DNA of 64,000 nucleotides from Candidatus Fimadaptatus faecigallinarum (lineage in GTDB: Bacteria; Bacillota; Clostridia; Christensenellales; Aristaeellaceae). The position numbers were made by a program, and so were the translations under genes. Each line of letters starts with the position of its first letter. Position 1 is the stretch's first letter. The stretch lies in NCBI GenBank assembly GCA_018714445.1, contig DVNK01000032.1:18157-82156 (forward strand). The letters are read 5' to 3'. The notes below the pieces were generated by a model. It searched no databases. It saw only the letters and a list, made by a program, of their open reading frames with translations, and had not been told where the DNA came from. Positions 9,253 through 18,671 of this stretch are shown piece after piece.

Positions 9253-10707
9253 TCAGGCGTCGGTCAGATCGCCCAGCCACGACTCGATGTGCCGCCCCAC
9301 GACCAGCCGGCCAGCCTGCACAAAGCCCTCGGGCCGGTCGGCCAGCTCGGATATCAGCGCGGCACGCAGTTCGGCAATGCGCGCTTCGTACTCCGGGTCG
9401 GCGATGGCGTTGTGGGTCTCGTCGGGATCGCGCTCCAGGTCGAAGTACTGCTCCTGACCCAGCGGCGAATCGGCCTGCGAGAACCATACGTACTTGTCGC
9501 GTGGCGTGACTATGAAGTGATTGCTGAGCGCGCCGTACGTGTGCTCACCATGTATGTAGTCGCGCGATATCGGCCGGCCGGCGCGCAGTTCGTCTGCAAG
9601 CGATACGCCCTCGACCGAGTCGGGCACAACGCCGCCGCCCAACTCGACCAGCGTCGGCAGCACGTCGCGCAGCTCAACCACGCTATGGCTGACCGCGCCG
9701 CGCCTGAGCCCCGGGCCGCTGACTATGAACGGTATACCGATGGAGCCACGGTAGGGCAGCGATTTGCGTATAAAGCAGTGGTCGCTGAGCATCTCGCCGT
9801 GATCGCTGATGAACATTATTATCGTGTCGTTCAGCGAGCCGTCGTCGGTGAGCGTCTGTATCAGCCGGCCTATCTGGTAGTCGATATGGGTTATGCACGC
9901 GTAGTAGCCCACGCGCTGCCAGTTGATCTGCTCCTGGTCGAGCGGGCCGTAGATATTGTTGAATTCACGGCCATGCGCGGCCAGCGCGGCGGCATCATCC
10001 CAGTCGCCTTTGAGCGGCGGAGCGAGCTTTTTGTCGCGGTACATGTCGAAGTAGACCTGGGGCGCATCATATGGCGCATGCGGGCGCACATACGACGTCA
10101 TCAGGAAGAACGGCTTGTCACGGTCGCGCCGGCGCAGGAAGTCTATTGAACGGTCGGTCGCCCAGTTGGTCGGATGCAGCCGCTCCTCATAGCACCACGG
10201 CCGCGCCACCCATGAATTGCACTCAAGGCCCGTGTCTATTACATCGGCCTGCGCGCCCAGTTCGCATTTCAAGAAGTGCATGTAGTCGTCGGCGAAGTAC
10301 TGATTCTCGCACAGCGGCACGTTGTGTCCGCGATATGAGTGCAGATAGCCGTCGTGCAGTTCCACGCTCATGAACCCCTGCAGCGAGCGCAGCGGATGCA
10401 CGTGCATCTTGCCCACGACCTGCGTCTGATAGCCCAGCCGCGTCAGCTCGCCGCCCAACGTGACCGGGTAGTCCCAGCGCACGCGGTCCTTGTAGCCCAC
10501 GCGCCCATGCGAGCGCGGGCTGAGCCCGGTCATCAGCGAGGCGCGCGCCGCAATGCAGCTCGGGCACGCGGTCACGGCATTGTCAAACAGCGTGCCGCGT
10601 GCGGCAAGCGTGTCCAGATATGGCGTCTTTACGTCGGGATGGCGCAGTCCCAGGCAGTCGCCGCGCATTTCGTCGGTCATTATCAGCAGTATGTTGGGTC
10701 TATTCAA
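9253..10707 (-). CDS. sulfatase family hydrolase (Cys-type)
   Basis: NRPNILLIMTDEMRGDCLG; CPSCIAARASLMTG carries the C-x-A-x-R formylglycine motif; TTG start 8 nt after GGAGG. Confidence 0.88.
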   Translation of the reverse strand: MNRPNILLIMTDEMRGDCLGLRHPDVKTPYLDTLAARGTLFDNAVTACPSCIAARASLMTGLSPRSHGRVGYKDRVRWDYPVTLGGELTRLGYQTQVVGKMHVHPLRSLQGFMSVELHDGYLHSYRGHNVPLCENQYFADDYMHFLKCELGAQADVIDTGLECNSWVARPWCYEERLHPTNWATDRSIDFLRRRDRDKPFFLMTSYVRPHAPYDAPQVYFDMYRDKKLAPPLKGDWDDAAALAAHGREFNNIYGPLDQEQINWQRVGYYACITHIDYQIGRLIQTLTDDGSLNDTIIMFISDHGEMLSDHCFIRKSLPYRGSIGIPFIVSGPGLRRGAVSHSVVELRDVLPTLVELGGGVVPDSVEGVSLADELRAGRPISRDYIHGEHTYGALSNHFIVTPRDKYVWFSQADSPLGQEQYFDLERDPDETHNAIADPEYEARIAELRAALISELADRPEGFVQAGRLVVGRHIESWLGDLTDA

Positions 10708-10891
10708 GCTCGTCACCTCCGCGCAAGTATTCGATAGTTCAATTATACCATACCGGCCGGAGATGCGCGAGAGGGTGCCGCCATTAACATGGCGGAAATG
10801 GCGCGCAATCCGCGCCAGCTCAGATGATATAATCTCCCCATCAACAACAGTGCGCCACTTGCGCGCTACAAGGAGGGATCGCAGCCAGACC

Positions 10892-11017
10892 ATGAATGCT
10901 CAATCCGCCGCCGGCAGCCGGAAACGCCTCGCAATCAGCTCTGATCCCCATGGTATGATGAGTCCACAATCAAGTCGTTCCCCTTTGGCAAACAACTTTA
11001 AGGAGGATAAACAATGA
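10892..11017 (+). CDS. possible small ORF (41 aa) translationally coupled to the downstream gene
   Basis: ATG 10892 after AGGAGGG (long spacing); stop TGA overlaps downstream ATG (ATGA). Confidence 0.3.
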   Translation: MNAQSAAGSRKRLAISSDPHGMMSPQSSRSPLANNFKEDKQ

Positions 11018-11421
11018 AGAAGAATCTGCTCAAGACGTTGGTATGCATGATACTGTGCGCCTGCATGATGAGTGCCGGCATGGCGCTCGCCGCTTCGGTC
11101 GAAGGCGACCTGATACGCTTCCTGCCGACCTACATAAAAATAGACGATGGCGACGTTACGGTCGAGGGCTATTTCGTCAATCTCAACGAGGACCACGCCG
11201 TCAAAAACTTCACCGACTTCGAGATGGTCGTATACATAGAAGACACCCAGATACTCGAGGGCGACTTTGGCGACATAAACGAGTTCACGATAGAGCCGCT
11301 GGGGCTGAAGTACCAGAGCTTCACGTTTGGCGGCTATGACTCGCTCGACGACGACGAGGTGATGTGCGACGACACCGTACATGTGCTGTTCGGCTGCGAC
11401 TTCACCAGCATAAAGCGGTGA
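11014..11421 (+). CDS. small secreted protein of unknown function
   Basis: AAGGAGG then MKKNLLKTLVCMILCACMMSAGMALAAS signal peptide; acidic beta-rich mature region. Confidence 0.7.
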   Translation: MKKNLLKTLVCMILCACMMSAGMALAASVEGDLIRFLPTYIKIDDGDVTVEGYFVNLNEDHAVKNFTDFEMVVYIEDTQILEGDFGDINEFTIEPLGLKYQSFTFGGYDSLDDDEVMCDDTVHVLFGCDFTSIKR

Positions 11422-11471
11422 GAGACTGAATTACCAGACCCACCCTAACGGCAAGCCGGGCCATAAAACTT

Positions 11472-11501
11472 GAGCGCGCGGAAATGATGCTCCGCGCGCT
11501 C
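11472..11501. terminator. strong hairpin between convergent genes
   Basis: GAGCGCGCGGA/TCCGCGCGCTC perfect 11-bp stem. Confidence 0.6.
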
Positions 11502-11516
11502 GCTGCGTTTATGCCA

Positions 11517-12236
11517 TCACATGTGGATCGTGGTGCCGATGTTTTCGCCATTGACTACGCGCACCAGATTGTGCGGGTCTTTCAGAGAGAATATGCGCAC
11601 CTGCGGTATCTTGCGCTCATGGCACAGCGTGAATGCGGTTATGTCCATCACGTGCAGCTGGCGCTGTATGACCTCGCCATACGATATGTCGATTATCGGC
11701 TTGGCGTCGGGGTTGACGTTGGGATCGGAGTCGAACAGCGTATCGACGGTCGTGCACTTGAGTATCGCGTCGGCATCGACCTCAGCCGCGCGCAGCGCCG
11801 CCGCCGAGTCGGTCGTAAAGTGCGGATTGCCGGTGCCCGCCGCGAATATTACGACGCGCCCCTTCTCCAGATGGCGCACCGCGCGCCCGCGTATGAACGG
11901 CTCGGCGATCTGACGCATCTCTATCGCAGTCTGCACTCGGGTGGGCATGCCGCGGCGCTCCAGCGCATCGCGCAGGCACAGCGCATTTATCACCGTGGCC
12001 AGCATGCCCATGTGATCGGCGGTCACGTCGTCCATGTCGGCGCCGAAACGGCCGCGCCAGATGTTGCCGCCGCCCACCACTATGCCGACCTGCACGCCTT
12101 CGTTTGCGACCTCGATAATCGCATTGGCGACGCCTTCGATGGCGTCCTTGTCGAACGCGCCATCGCGCGCGGCCTTATCGCCGGCAAGCGCCTCGCCGCT
12201 GAGTTTGATTATTATACGCTTGTAAATGGCACCCAT
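11517..12236 (-). CDS. pyrH: UMP kinase
   Basis: MGAIYKRIIIKLSGEALAGD; GGGNIWRGR; downstream of tsf. Confidence 0.96.
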   Translation of the reverse strand: MGAIYKRIIIKLSGEALAGDKAARDGAFDKDAIEGVANAIIEVANEGVQVGIVVGGGNIWRGRFGADMDDVTADHMGMLATVINALCLRDALERRGMPTRVQTAIEMRQIAEPFIRGRAVRHLEKGRVVIFAAGTGNPHFTTDSAAALRAAEVDADAILKCTTVDTLFDSDPNVNPDAKPIIDISYGEVIQRQLHVMDITAFTLCHERKIPQVRIFSLKDPHNLVRVVNGENIGTTIHM

Positions 12237-12283
12237 AAGCAGCCTCCTTAATCTATATCCGCGCGCCCCGCGCCGCACCCAAA

Positions 12284-12320
12284 AATAACCCGAAGGAAGC
12301 GGTGCTCCTCCGGGCTGAAT
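12284..12320 (-). terminator. terminator-like hairpin between tsf and pyrH
   Basis: Minus strand CCCGGAGGA...TCCTTCGGGTTATTTTT. Confidence 0.6.
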
Positions 12321-12328
12321 ATACGCGA

Positions 12329-13243
12329 TTACTTGCCTATCTGCTCGGCAACCTCGGCGGCCAGGTCGTTGACCTTCTTCTCGAGGCCGTCGCCCATCTT
12401 GTAGCGGGTGAACGCCACGATCTTGGTGCCGGGAGCCTTGGCGTTGATCATCTTTTCGACGCTCATGTCGGGATCCTTTACGAAGGGCTGCTCCATCAGG
12501 CAAACTTCCTGATAGAACTTGTTGATGCGGCCGGTGACCATCTTCTCGATGATCTTTTCGGGCTTGCCTTCGTTGCGGGCCTGAGCAATGAGTATCTCCT
12601 TTTCGTGCTCGAGGTGATCGGCACGAACCTGATCGCGAGTCACGTACTCGGCGGCCACAGGCGACGCGGCAGCTATCTGCAGCGCAACGTCATGCAGCAC
12701 TTCGTGCACGGTCTCGGTGTTTTCGCCGGTGGCCTTCAGCAGCACGCCGACCTTGCCGCCCATGTGTATGTACGACTCCACCAGGCCGCCCTCGGCCTCG
12801 TAGCGCACAAAGCGACGCACGGTCATCTTTTCGCCGATCTTGGCGACCTTGCCGGTTATCATCTCGCTGACGGTCTGGGTATCGTCGCCGGCGACCTTGC
12901 AATTGAGCAGCGCGTCGACGTCGGCGGGGTTGGACACGATTATCGTCTTGGCGATGGTTTCGACCAGTTCCTTGAAGTCGGGGGTGTTGGCGACGAAGTC
13001 GGTCTCGCAGTTGACCTCGACCATCGCGCCCACGCCGCACTTATTGCAGATGTAGGTGCCCACGACGCCCTCGGCGGCTATGCGGCTCTCCTTCTTGGCG
13101 GCGGCAGCCAGGCCCTTTTCACGCAGGTAGTCGACGGCCTTGGCCATGTCGCCCTCGGAATTGACCAGCGCCTTTTTGCAGTCCATCATGCCCGCGCCGG
13201 TGGACTCGCGCAGCTCTTTGACCATAGCAGCGGTAATGTTCAT
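12329..13243 (-). CDS. tsf: elongation factor Ts
   Basis: [44 protein letters not shown]. Confidence 0.97.
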   Translation of the reverse strand: MNITAAMVKELRESTGAGMMDCKKALVNSEGDMAKAVDYLREKGLAAAAKKESRIAAEGVVGTYICNKCGVGAMVEVNCETDFVANTPDFKELVETIAKTIIVSNPADVDALLNCKVAGDDTQTVSEMITGKVAKIGEKMTVRRFVRYEAEGGLVESYIHMGGKVGVLLKATGENTETVHEVLHDVALQIAAASPVAAEYVTRDQVRADHLEHEKEILIAQARNEGKPEKIIEKMVTGRINKFYQEVCLMEQPFVKDPDMSVEKMINAKAPGTKIVAFTRYKMGDGLEKKVNDLAAEVAEQIGK

Positions 13244-13280
13244 TGGAAAAACCTCCATTCAGATAGCGTCGATACAAGTG

Positions 13281-13312
13281 ACGGCCGCCGCCAGTTGAGC
13301 CGCGGCGGCCGT
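13281..13312 (-). other. intergenic hairpin rpsB-tsf
   Basis: ACGGCCGCCGC/GCGGCGGCCGT perfect 11-bp stem, no U-run. Confidence 0.6.
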
Positions 13313-13324
13313 ATGGGTGATAGC

Positions 13325-14068
13325 TTATTCAGCGGCGGTCTCGGTCGCCTCTTCGGCGGCGGGAGCCTCTTCAGCGGCGTCCTGCTCGCCCTGACGGCCT
13401 TCGAGCACGGCGTCGGCCAGCTTGCCGGCGATCAGCTTTACGGCACGGATGGCGTCGTCGTTGCCGGGTATGACGTAGTCTATCTCATCGGGATCGCAGT
13501 TGGTGTCGACTATGCCGACTATCGGTATGCCCAGTATGCGGGCTTCGGTGACGGCGATGTGCTCCTTGCGCGGATCGACGACGAACAGCGCGCCCGGCAG
13601 TTCCTTCATGTTACGGATACCGCCCAGGTTCTTTTCGAGCTTCTCGCGCTCACCCTGCAGCTTTATGACTTCCTTCTTGGGCAGCACGTCGAAATCGCCG
13701 CGCTGTTCCATGGCGTCTATCTCATTGAGGCGCGCTATACGGGTGCGGATCGTGGGGAAGTTGGTCAGCATGCCGCCCAGCCAGCGATTGTTCACATAGA
13801 ACATGCCGCAGCGCTTGGCCTCGGACTCGATCGACTCCTGAGCCTGCTTCTTGGTGCCCACGAACAGTATGCTCTTGCCCGACAGCGCCACGTCGCGCAC
13901 GAACATGTACGCTTCGTCTATCTTGCGCACGGTCTTCTGCAGGTCGATTATGTAGATGCCGTTGCGCTCGGTGAATATGTACTGCGCCATCTTGGGGTTC
14001 CAGCGGCGGGTCTGATGACCGAAGTGCACGCCGGCTTCGAGCAATTGCTTCATGGAAATAACAGCCAT
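13325..14068 (-). CDS. rpsB: 30S ribosomal protein S2
   Basis: [27 protein letters not shown]...; GGAGG upstream. Confidence 0.97.
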   Translation of the reverse strand: MAVISMKQLLEAGVHFGHQTRRWNPKMAQYIFTERNGIYIIDLQKTVRKIDEAYMFVRDVALSGKSILFVGTKKQAQESIESEAKRCGMFYVNNRWLGGMLTNFPTIRTRIARLNEIDAMEQRGDFDVLPKKEVIKLQGEREKLEKNLGGIRNMKELPGALFVVDPRKEHIAVTEARILGIPIVGIVDTNCDPDEIDYVIPGNDDAIRAVKLIAGKLADAVLEGRQGEQDAAEEAPAAEEATETAAE

Positions 14069-14189
14069 TGGGTAAATCCTCCTTTTGTTTTGCCACCCTG
14101 ACGACCCCTTGTCGGGAGCACCGCTCATCGCGGCACATGCGCCCGACGCGCCGGCAGGTGTGTATTGGCGCTTTATGCGCACCTTAATG

Positions 14190-14218
14190 ATTATATCACA
14201 TCGTCCTACGCTTAACAA
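14190..14218 (-). promoter_or_regulatory. sigma-A-type promoter for rpsB-tsf-pyrH
   Basis: Minus strand TTGTTA-N17-TATAAT. Confidence 0.75.
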
Positions 14219-14305
14219 GGCGGCGCAAGGTTAAATTATACCGGTACGCATAACGCCCGGTCGCGCCGGCGCCGCGCCCACAGCGGCCTTAGCGCCGATG
14301 AACGG

Positions 14306-15466
14306 TCAGTTGGCGCTCTCGCCCGCCTCGCTGCCGCGGCCCAGGTACTTCTTCATATAGCACAGCACCGCCAGCCCCGATATCACAGCCGACACATAGA
14401 ACGTGCCCTGCCGCCCGAACCAGTTGATGCACATCGCTCCGCCCAGATTGCCTATGACCCGCGCCACGCCAAATCCCACCACGCCCAGCAGCATCTGGCC
14501 CGAGGCCTTCAGCTCGTCCGGCACGTGGTCGTTTACGTAATACGCCATCGTCACCGTCATGACTATGAATCCCCAGCCGTGGAACAGCTGCGTGGCCATG
14601 ACCGCGTAAACATTTGTGAGGCTACCCAGCAGCAGCCAGCGTATCGTGACCGACACGCCCGCGCTTATCAGCAGTTTGCCCGCGCCAAACCGCTTGTACA
14701 GCCGCCCCGACATCAGCAAAAACGGCACCTCGGCCAGCGACGATATCGTATAGCACAGCCCCAGCAGCGTCGAGTTCGCACCCTCAAGCTCGGTAAAGTG
14801 CAGGCCAAAATACGTGTAGAAATACCCCATCGATATCTGCAACGGCGTCACAAACCCCAGCAGCAGCAACAGTTCCTTCTGCTTGAACAGTTCGGTGAAC
14901 TTCATCTGCTGGCGGCCGCGCTCGCTCTGATGCCCGGCCACGTTGGGCAGCAGGAACGTCACCAGCGCCGCCACAATCAGCAGTCCGCCCGACATCCATA
15001 TCGACAGATCCCAGTTGTCGCCGATTATCGCGCCCGCCAGCGGCGATATCACCGCAAACGCAATCGTGCCTGCCATGCGCACCGGCCCAAACGGCGCGCC
15101 GTTTAACGCCTCCAGCACTATCGTGTCGTTCATAGGCTGCAGCGCCGTAAAGAAGAACGAGTACGCCAGCACCATGACCATAAGATACCAGAACGACGAG
15201 CTGATGAGATAGCTCAGCAGCAGCACCGCCGAACACAGATACATCAGCCTGAACACCGCGTTCTTGCTGTGCGCGCGATCGCCCAGCGTGCCCCATATCG
15301 GCTGCGCAATCAGCGATATCAGCGGCGGTGCGGCCATCAGTACGCCTATCTCAACGTCGTTTAGGCCCTTTGCGCCGAAGTACTTTGAAATGTAGTTCTG
15401 GTACACCCCCGTGACCGAGTAGTACGCGCCCATCGCGGCCGCAATCTTAATTGGGTATCTCATCAT
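14306..15466 (-). CDS. MFS transporter (LacY/NupG-like)
   Basis: 12-TM-like profile; MGAYYSVTGVYQNYISKYFGAKGLNDVEIGVLMAAPPLISLIAQPIWGTLGDR. Confidence 0.85.
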   Translation of the reverse strand: MMRYPIKIAAAMGAYYSVTGVYQNYISKYFGAKGLNDVEIGVLMAAPPLISLIAQPIWGTLGDRAHSKNAVFRLMYLCSAVLLLSYLISSSFWYLMVMVLAYSFFFTALQPMNDTIVLEALNGAPFGPVRMAGTIAFAVISPLAGAIIGDNWDLSIWMSGGLLIVAALVTFLLPNVAGHQSERGRQQMKFTELFKQKELLLLLGFVTPLQISMGYFYTYFGLHFTELEGANSTLLGLCYTISSLAEVPFLLMSGRLYKRFGAGKLLISAGVSVTIRWLLLGSLTNVYAVMATQLFHGWGFIVMTVTMAYYVNDHVPDELKASGQMLLGVVGFGVARVIGNLGGAMCINWFGRQGTFYVSAVISGLAVLCYMKKYLGRGSEAGESAN

Positions 15467-15805
15467 CCGCGCCTCCGCAAGCTAGTTATGTTGATTATTG
15501 TACCACGCCATGGCGCGTCGTAAAAGCGTTTGCGGGTTATCCTGAGAAATTTTTGCGCATTTTATGCCACTTATCTGAGCATTCGATGCGTCATTTGAGA
15601 CGCGCGCCGGCCAGGCAAGCGCTGCGCGCAATGCGTTCATAGTGGCCCCGCGCGGCGTCTTGCTGCGCCCTGTGCAATGCTCCGGCCCGCCGCGTTGCAA
15701 AAGCCCCCTGAATATGGTATAATTCATAAGTCAAGCGCCGGGCCGATACCCGGCGCGCAATACGCGTCCGGCGCACCGCGCCGGCGCAACGCAAGGAGAA
15801 TGTCA

Positions 15806-16672
15806 ATGATACCGGCGATATCCCGCACCGACAGCCTGCCCCGGCACGCGTTGAGATTGTGCGCGCTGGCCAGCGGTTCGCGCGGCAATTGCATATATGT
15901 GGGCTGCGGTCAGACCCATCTGCTGATAGACTGCGGCATTGCCCAGCGCAGCATATCGGCGGGTCTGGGCCGCGTGGGCGAATGGCTGGGCATACCGGTC
16001 GAGCCCGGCGCGCTCAGTGCGGTGCTGATAAGCCACGAGCACTCCGACCATATACTGTCCTGCGCGGGACTGGCGCTGCGGCACGACCTGCCGATATACG
16101 CCAGCGCACCCACGCTCAGCGCGATATGCCGCCGTCCGCGCGCCGATGCGATACCGCCGCGCAACCTGCGCGCAATCGAGCCCGGCCAGGACTTCTACAT
16201 AGGCGATATCGACATAACCCCGTTTAAGACGCCCCACGACGCGGCATGCTCGGTGGGCTACCGGCTGGACGCGGGCGCGGCGTCTATCGCCGTAGCCACC
16301 GACATAGGCAAGCTGTCCGACAGCTGGCTGGACGCGGTCGAAGGCGCACAGCTGGTGATGCTGGAAGCCAACCACGACGAGGCAATGCTGCGCGCGGGCG
16401 ACTATCCCGAAGCGCTAAAGCGCCGCATACTGTCCACGCGCGGCCATCTGAGCAACGCCGCCAGCGCTCAGGCCGCCGTACGGCTGGCGCGCTCCGGCAC
16501 GCGCGTCATACTGCTGAGCCACCTGTCCGAGCACAACAACACCCCGCAACTGGCATACGACACCGTATGCGCCGCACTGGAGAACGCCGGCATACTGCCC
16601 GGACGCGACGTGTTCGTAGGGCTGCTCGAGCAGAACCACGCAAGCGACGTATTCGAACTCGCGTGCGAATGA
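15806..16672 (+). CDS. MBL-fold metallohydrolase, WalJ/YycJ-like
   Basis: LRLCALASGSRGNCIYVGCGQTHLLIDCG; HEHSDH; AAGGAGA upstream. Confidence 0.88.
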   Translation: MIPAISRTDSLPRHALRLCALASGSRGNCIYVGCGQTHLLIDCGIAQRSISAGLGRVGEWLGIPVEPGALSAVLISHEHSDHILSCAGLALRHDLPIYASAPTLSAICRRPRADAIPPRNLRAIEPGQDFYIGDIDITPFKTPHDAACSVGYRLDAGAASIAVATDIGKLSDSWLDAVEGAQLVMLEANHDEAMLRAGDYPEALKRRILSTRGHLSNAASAQAAVRLARSGTRVILLSHLSEHNNTPQLAYDTVCAALENAGILPGRDVFVGLLEQNHASDVFELACE

Positions 16673-16696
16673 CGCGCGCAGACCTGGGAGGTGCAC

Positions 16697-17200
16697 ATGA
16701 ACGCGCTGATACTCTGCGTGGGATCGCTCAAAGAGAAGTACCTGAGCGACGCCGTGCGCGAATACATGAAGCGGCTGAGCCGCTATGGCACGTTTGAACT
16801 GCGCGAGGTGCCCGATCTCAAGCTCACCGGCGGCCGCTCGGGCGCCGACGACCACGCGGGCGGGCTCAGCGCGCTGGAGCGCGACCTGGTGCGCCGCGAG
16901 GGCGAGAGCCTGCTGCGCCAGATCCGCCCCGCCGACTTTGTCGTCGCGCTGGCGATAGACGGGCATCAGCCCTCGTCGCCCGAGCTGGCCGGGCTGTGCG
17001 GCCAATGGCGCATGAACGGCCGGCGCACCGTGCTGGTGATTGGCGGCTCGCTGGGCCTGAGCCCCGAGGTGCTCGCGCGCGCCGATTACAAGCTGTCGTT
17101 TTCACGGCTGACGTTCCCGCACCAGCTGATGCGCGTGGTGCTGCTGGAGCAGATATATCGCGCGATGACGATACTCGCCGGCGAGCGGTATCACAAATGA
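16697..17200 (+). CDS. rlmH: 23S rRNA (pseudouridine1915-N3)-methyltransferase
   Basis: MNALILCVGSLKEKYLSDAVREYMKRLSRYG...FVIGGSLGLSPEVL-type C-terminus; GGAGG upstream. Confidence 0.95.
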   Translation: MNALILCVGSLKEKYLSDAVREYMKRLSRYGTFELREVPDLKLTGGRSGADDHAGGLSALERDLVRREGESLLRQIRPADFVVALAIDGHQPSSPELAGLCGQWRMNGRRTVLVIGGSLGLSPEVLARADYKLSFSRLTFPHQLMRVVLLEQIYRAMTILAGERYHK

Positions 17201-17275
17201 CGCGCTGCTACCGGCTCAAGGTCGCAACGACCCGATTATGATACCGCCATCAGACCCCGTCACAGGAGGACGCAT

Positions 17276-18526
17276 ATGAGTCTTGAACAGTTGGGCGCGG
17301 ACAGGTTCTACGAGATGGACCGGCTCAGGTCGATAGCGTTTACAAGCGCGCTCGAAACCGTCAGGCCCGATATCGATCTCGAAGCCGCCAATCAGCAGGA
17401 ACTGTTGCGCGGCCGCGAGCGCTGGGGCATGATAGACGAGCAAACCGGCCGGCTGATGGGCCGCATGTTGCTCAGCGACTACCAGACGCGCGTGGGCGGG
17501 CGCTGGCTGAAGCTGGTCGGCATAAGCAGCGTGGCCACGCTGCCCGAATACCGGCGCATGGGCGTGATGCGCGAGGCGTTCAGGGGCGTGCTGCCGCGCA
17601 TGTACAGGCGGGGCGCGGCGCTGTCGGGGCTGTATCCGTTCTCGCACGCGTTCTACCGCAAGTTCGGCTACGAGGCGTTCGGCGGACAGAACGATGTGAG
17701 CGTAGGGCTTGAGCAGCTGCGCGCGTTCCCCAGGCCGGACGCGGTGCGCATGATAGACAGCGACGCCGATATGCTGGCCGCGCGCGCGATATACGAGCGC
17801 TTCGCCCAGACCCGCGACCTGGCAATGCGCCGCGAGCTGGACTATCAGTGGAAGCGCGAGGTCATGAGCGGCGATCCGTATAAAGACCTGACATACAAGT
17901 ACCTTATGCTGCGTAAAACCGCCTCGGGCGAGCTGGAGCCGTGCGCATACATATCGTTCAAACCCGAAAACAGATCCCCGAACACGCGCATAGCCAGCGC
18001 CCGCGAAGCCGCATACCTGGACGGCGACGCTTTCAGGCGACTGCTGGGGTTCATGTCCACGTTCTATCCCCATTACGAACGGCTGAACATGGCGCTGCCG
18101 GGCGACGTCAGGCTGGGCGCCATCTGCCAGGACTGCTACGACGTGGAGGACTCGATCAAGCACGGCTACATGCTGCGCGCAATAAACGCAAAGCTGCTGC
18201 TCGAATGCCAACCGGTCTCGCCGATAATGAGGCTGGCCGCTCAGGCGGGGCCGCTCAGCATGTCCATCGCGCTGGCCGACGAATTCATACCGCAAAACAC
18301 CGGCAGGTACGAGCTGACGCTCACGCCTGATGGACTTGAATGCGTTCAGGGCAGGTACGCAAGCGCCGATATCGAAGCGGATATACCGTCGTTTACACAG
18401 CTGGTCACCGGTTCGCTGTCGCTCGGTCAGGCCGGATACCGCGCCGGACTGCGCATAAACGTGGTCTCGCCGCTGGCGCAGGCGCTGTTCGCCGGCCGGG
18501 ATCAGTACATAGGCGACCATTATTGA
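17276..18526 (+). CDS. Eis-like GNAT family N-acetyltransferase (copy 1)
   Basis: GNAT motif VATLPEYRRMGVMREAFRGVLPRMYRRGAALSGLYPF; SCP2-like C-terminus; AGGAGG upstream. Confidence 0.85.
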   Translation: MSLEQLGADRFYEMDRLRSIAFTSALETVRPDIDLEAANQQELLRGRERWGMIDEQTGRLMGRMLLSDYQTRVGGRWLKLVGISSVATLPEYRRMGVMREAFRGVLPRMYRRGAALSGLYPFSHAFYRKFGYEAFGGQNDVSVGLEQLRAFPRPDAVRMIDSDADMLAARAIYERFAQTRDLAMRRELDYQWKREVMSGDPYKDLTYKYLMLRKTASGELEPCAYISFKPENRSPNTRIASAREAAYLDGDAFRRLLGFMSTFYPHYERLNMALPGDVRLGAICQDCYDVEDSIKHGYMLRAINAKLLLECQPVSPIMRLAAQAGPLSMSIALADEFIPQNTGRYELTLTPDGLECVQGRYASADIEADIPSFTQLVTGSLSLGQAGYRAGLRINVVSPLAQALFAGRDQYIGDHY

Positions 18527-18671
18527 GCCGGCGATAAGGCGCGGCTAACGTCAGAACATACATCCAATGCGTGGACAGACCGGCATATGCCCGACATGAA
18601 CTCGCGCGCATACGCGACGCCGCAGGCCCGTTGACCTGATGACCACTTAATTTCATCACAGGAGGAGACAG

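Noticed and set aside
12302-14101. 599-aa plus-strand ORF
   Set aside because: Antisense to tsf and rpsB, which are unambiguous.
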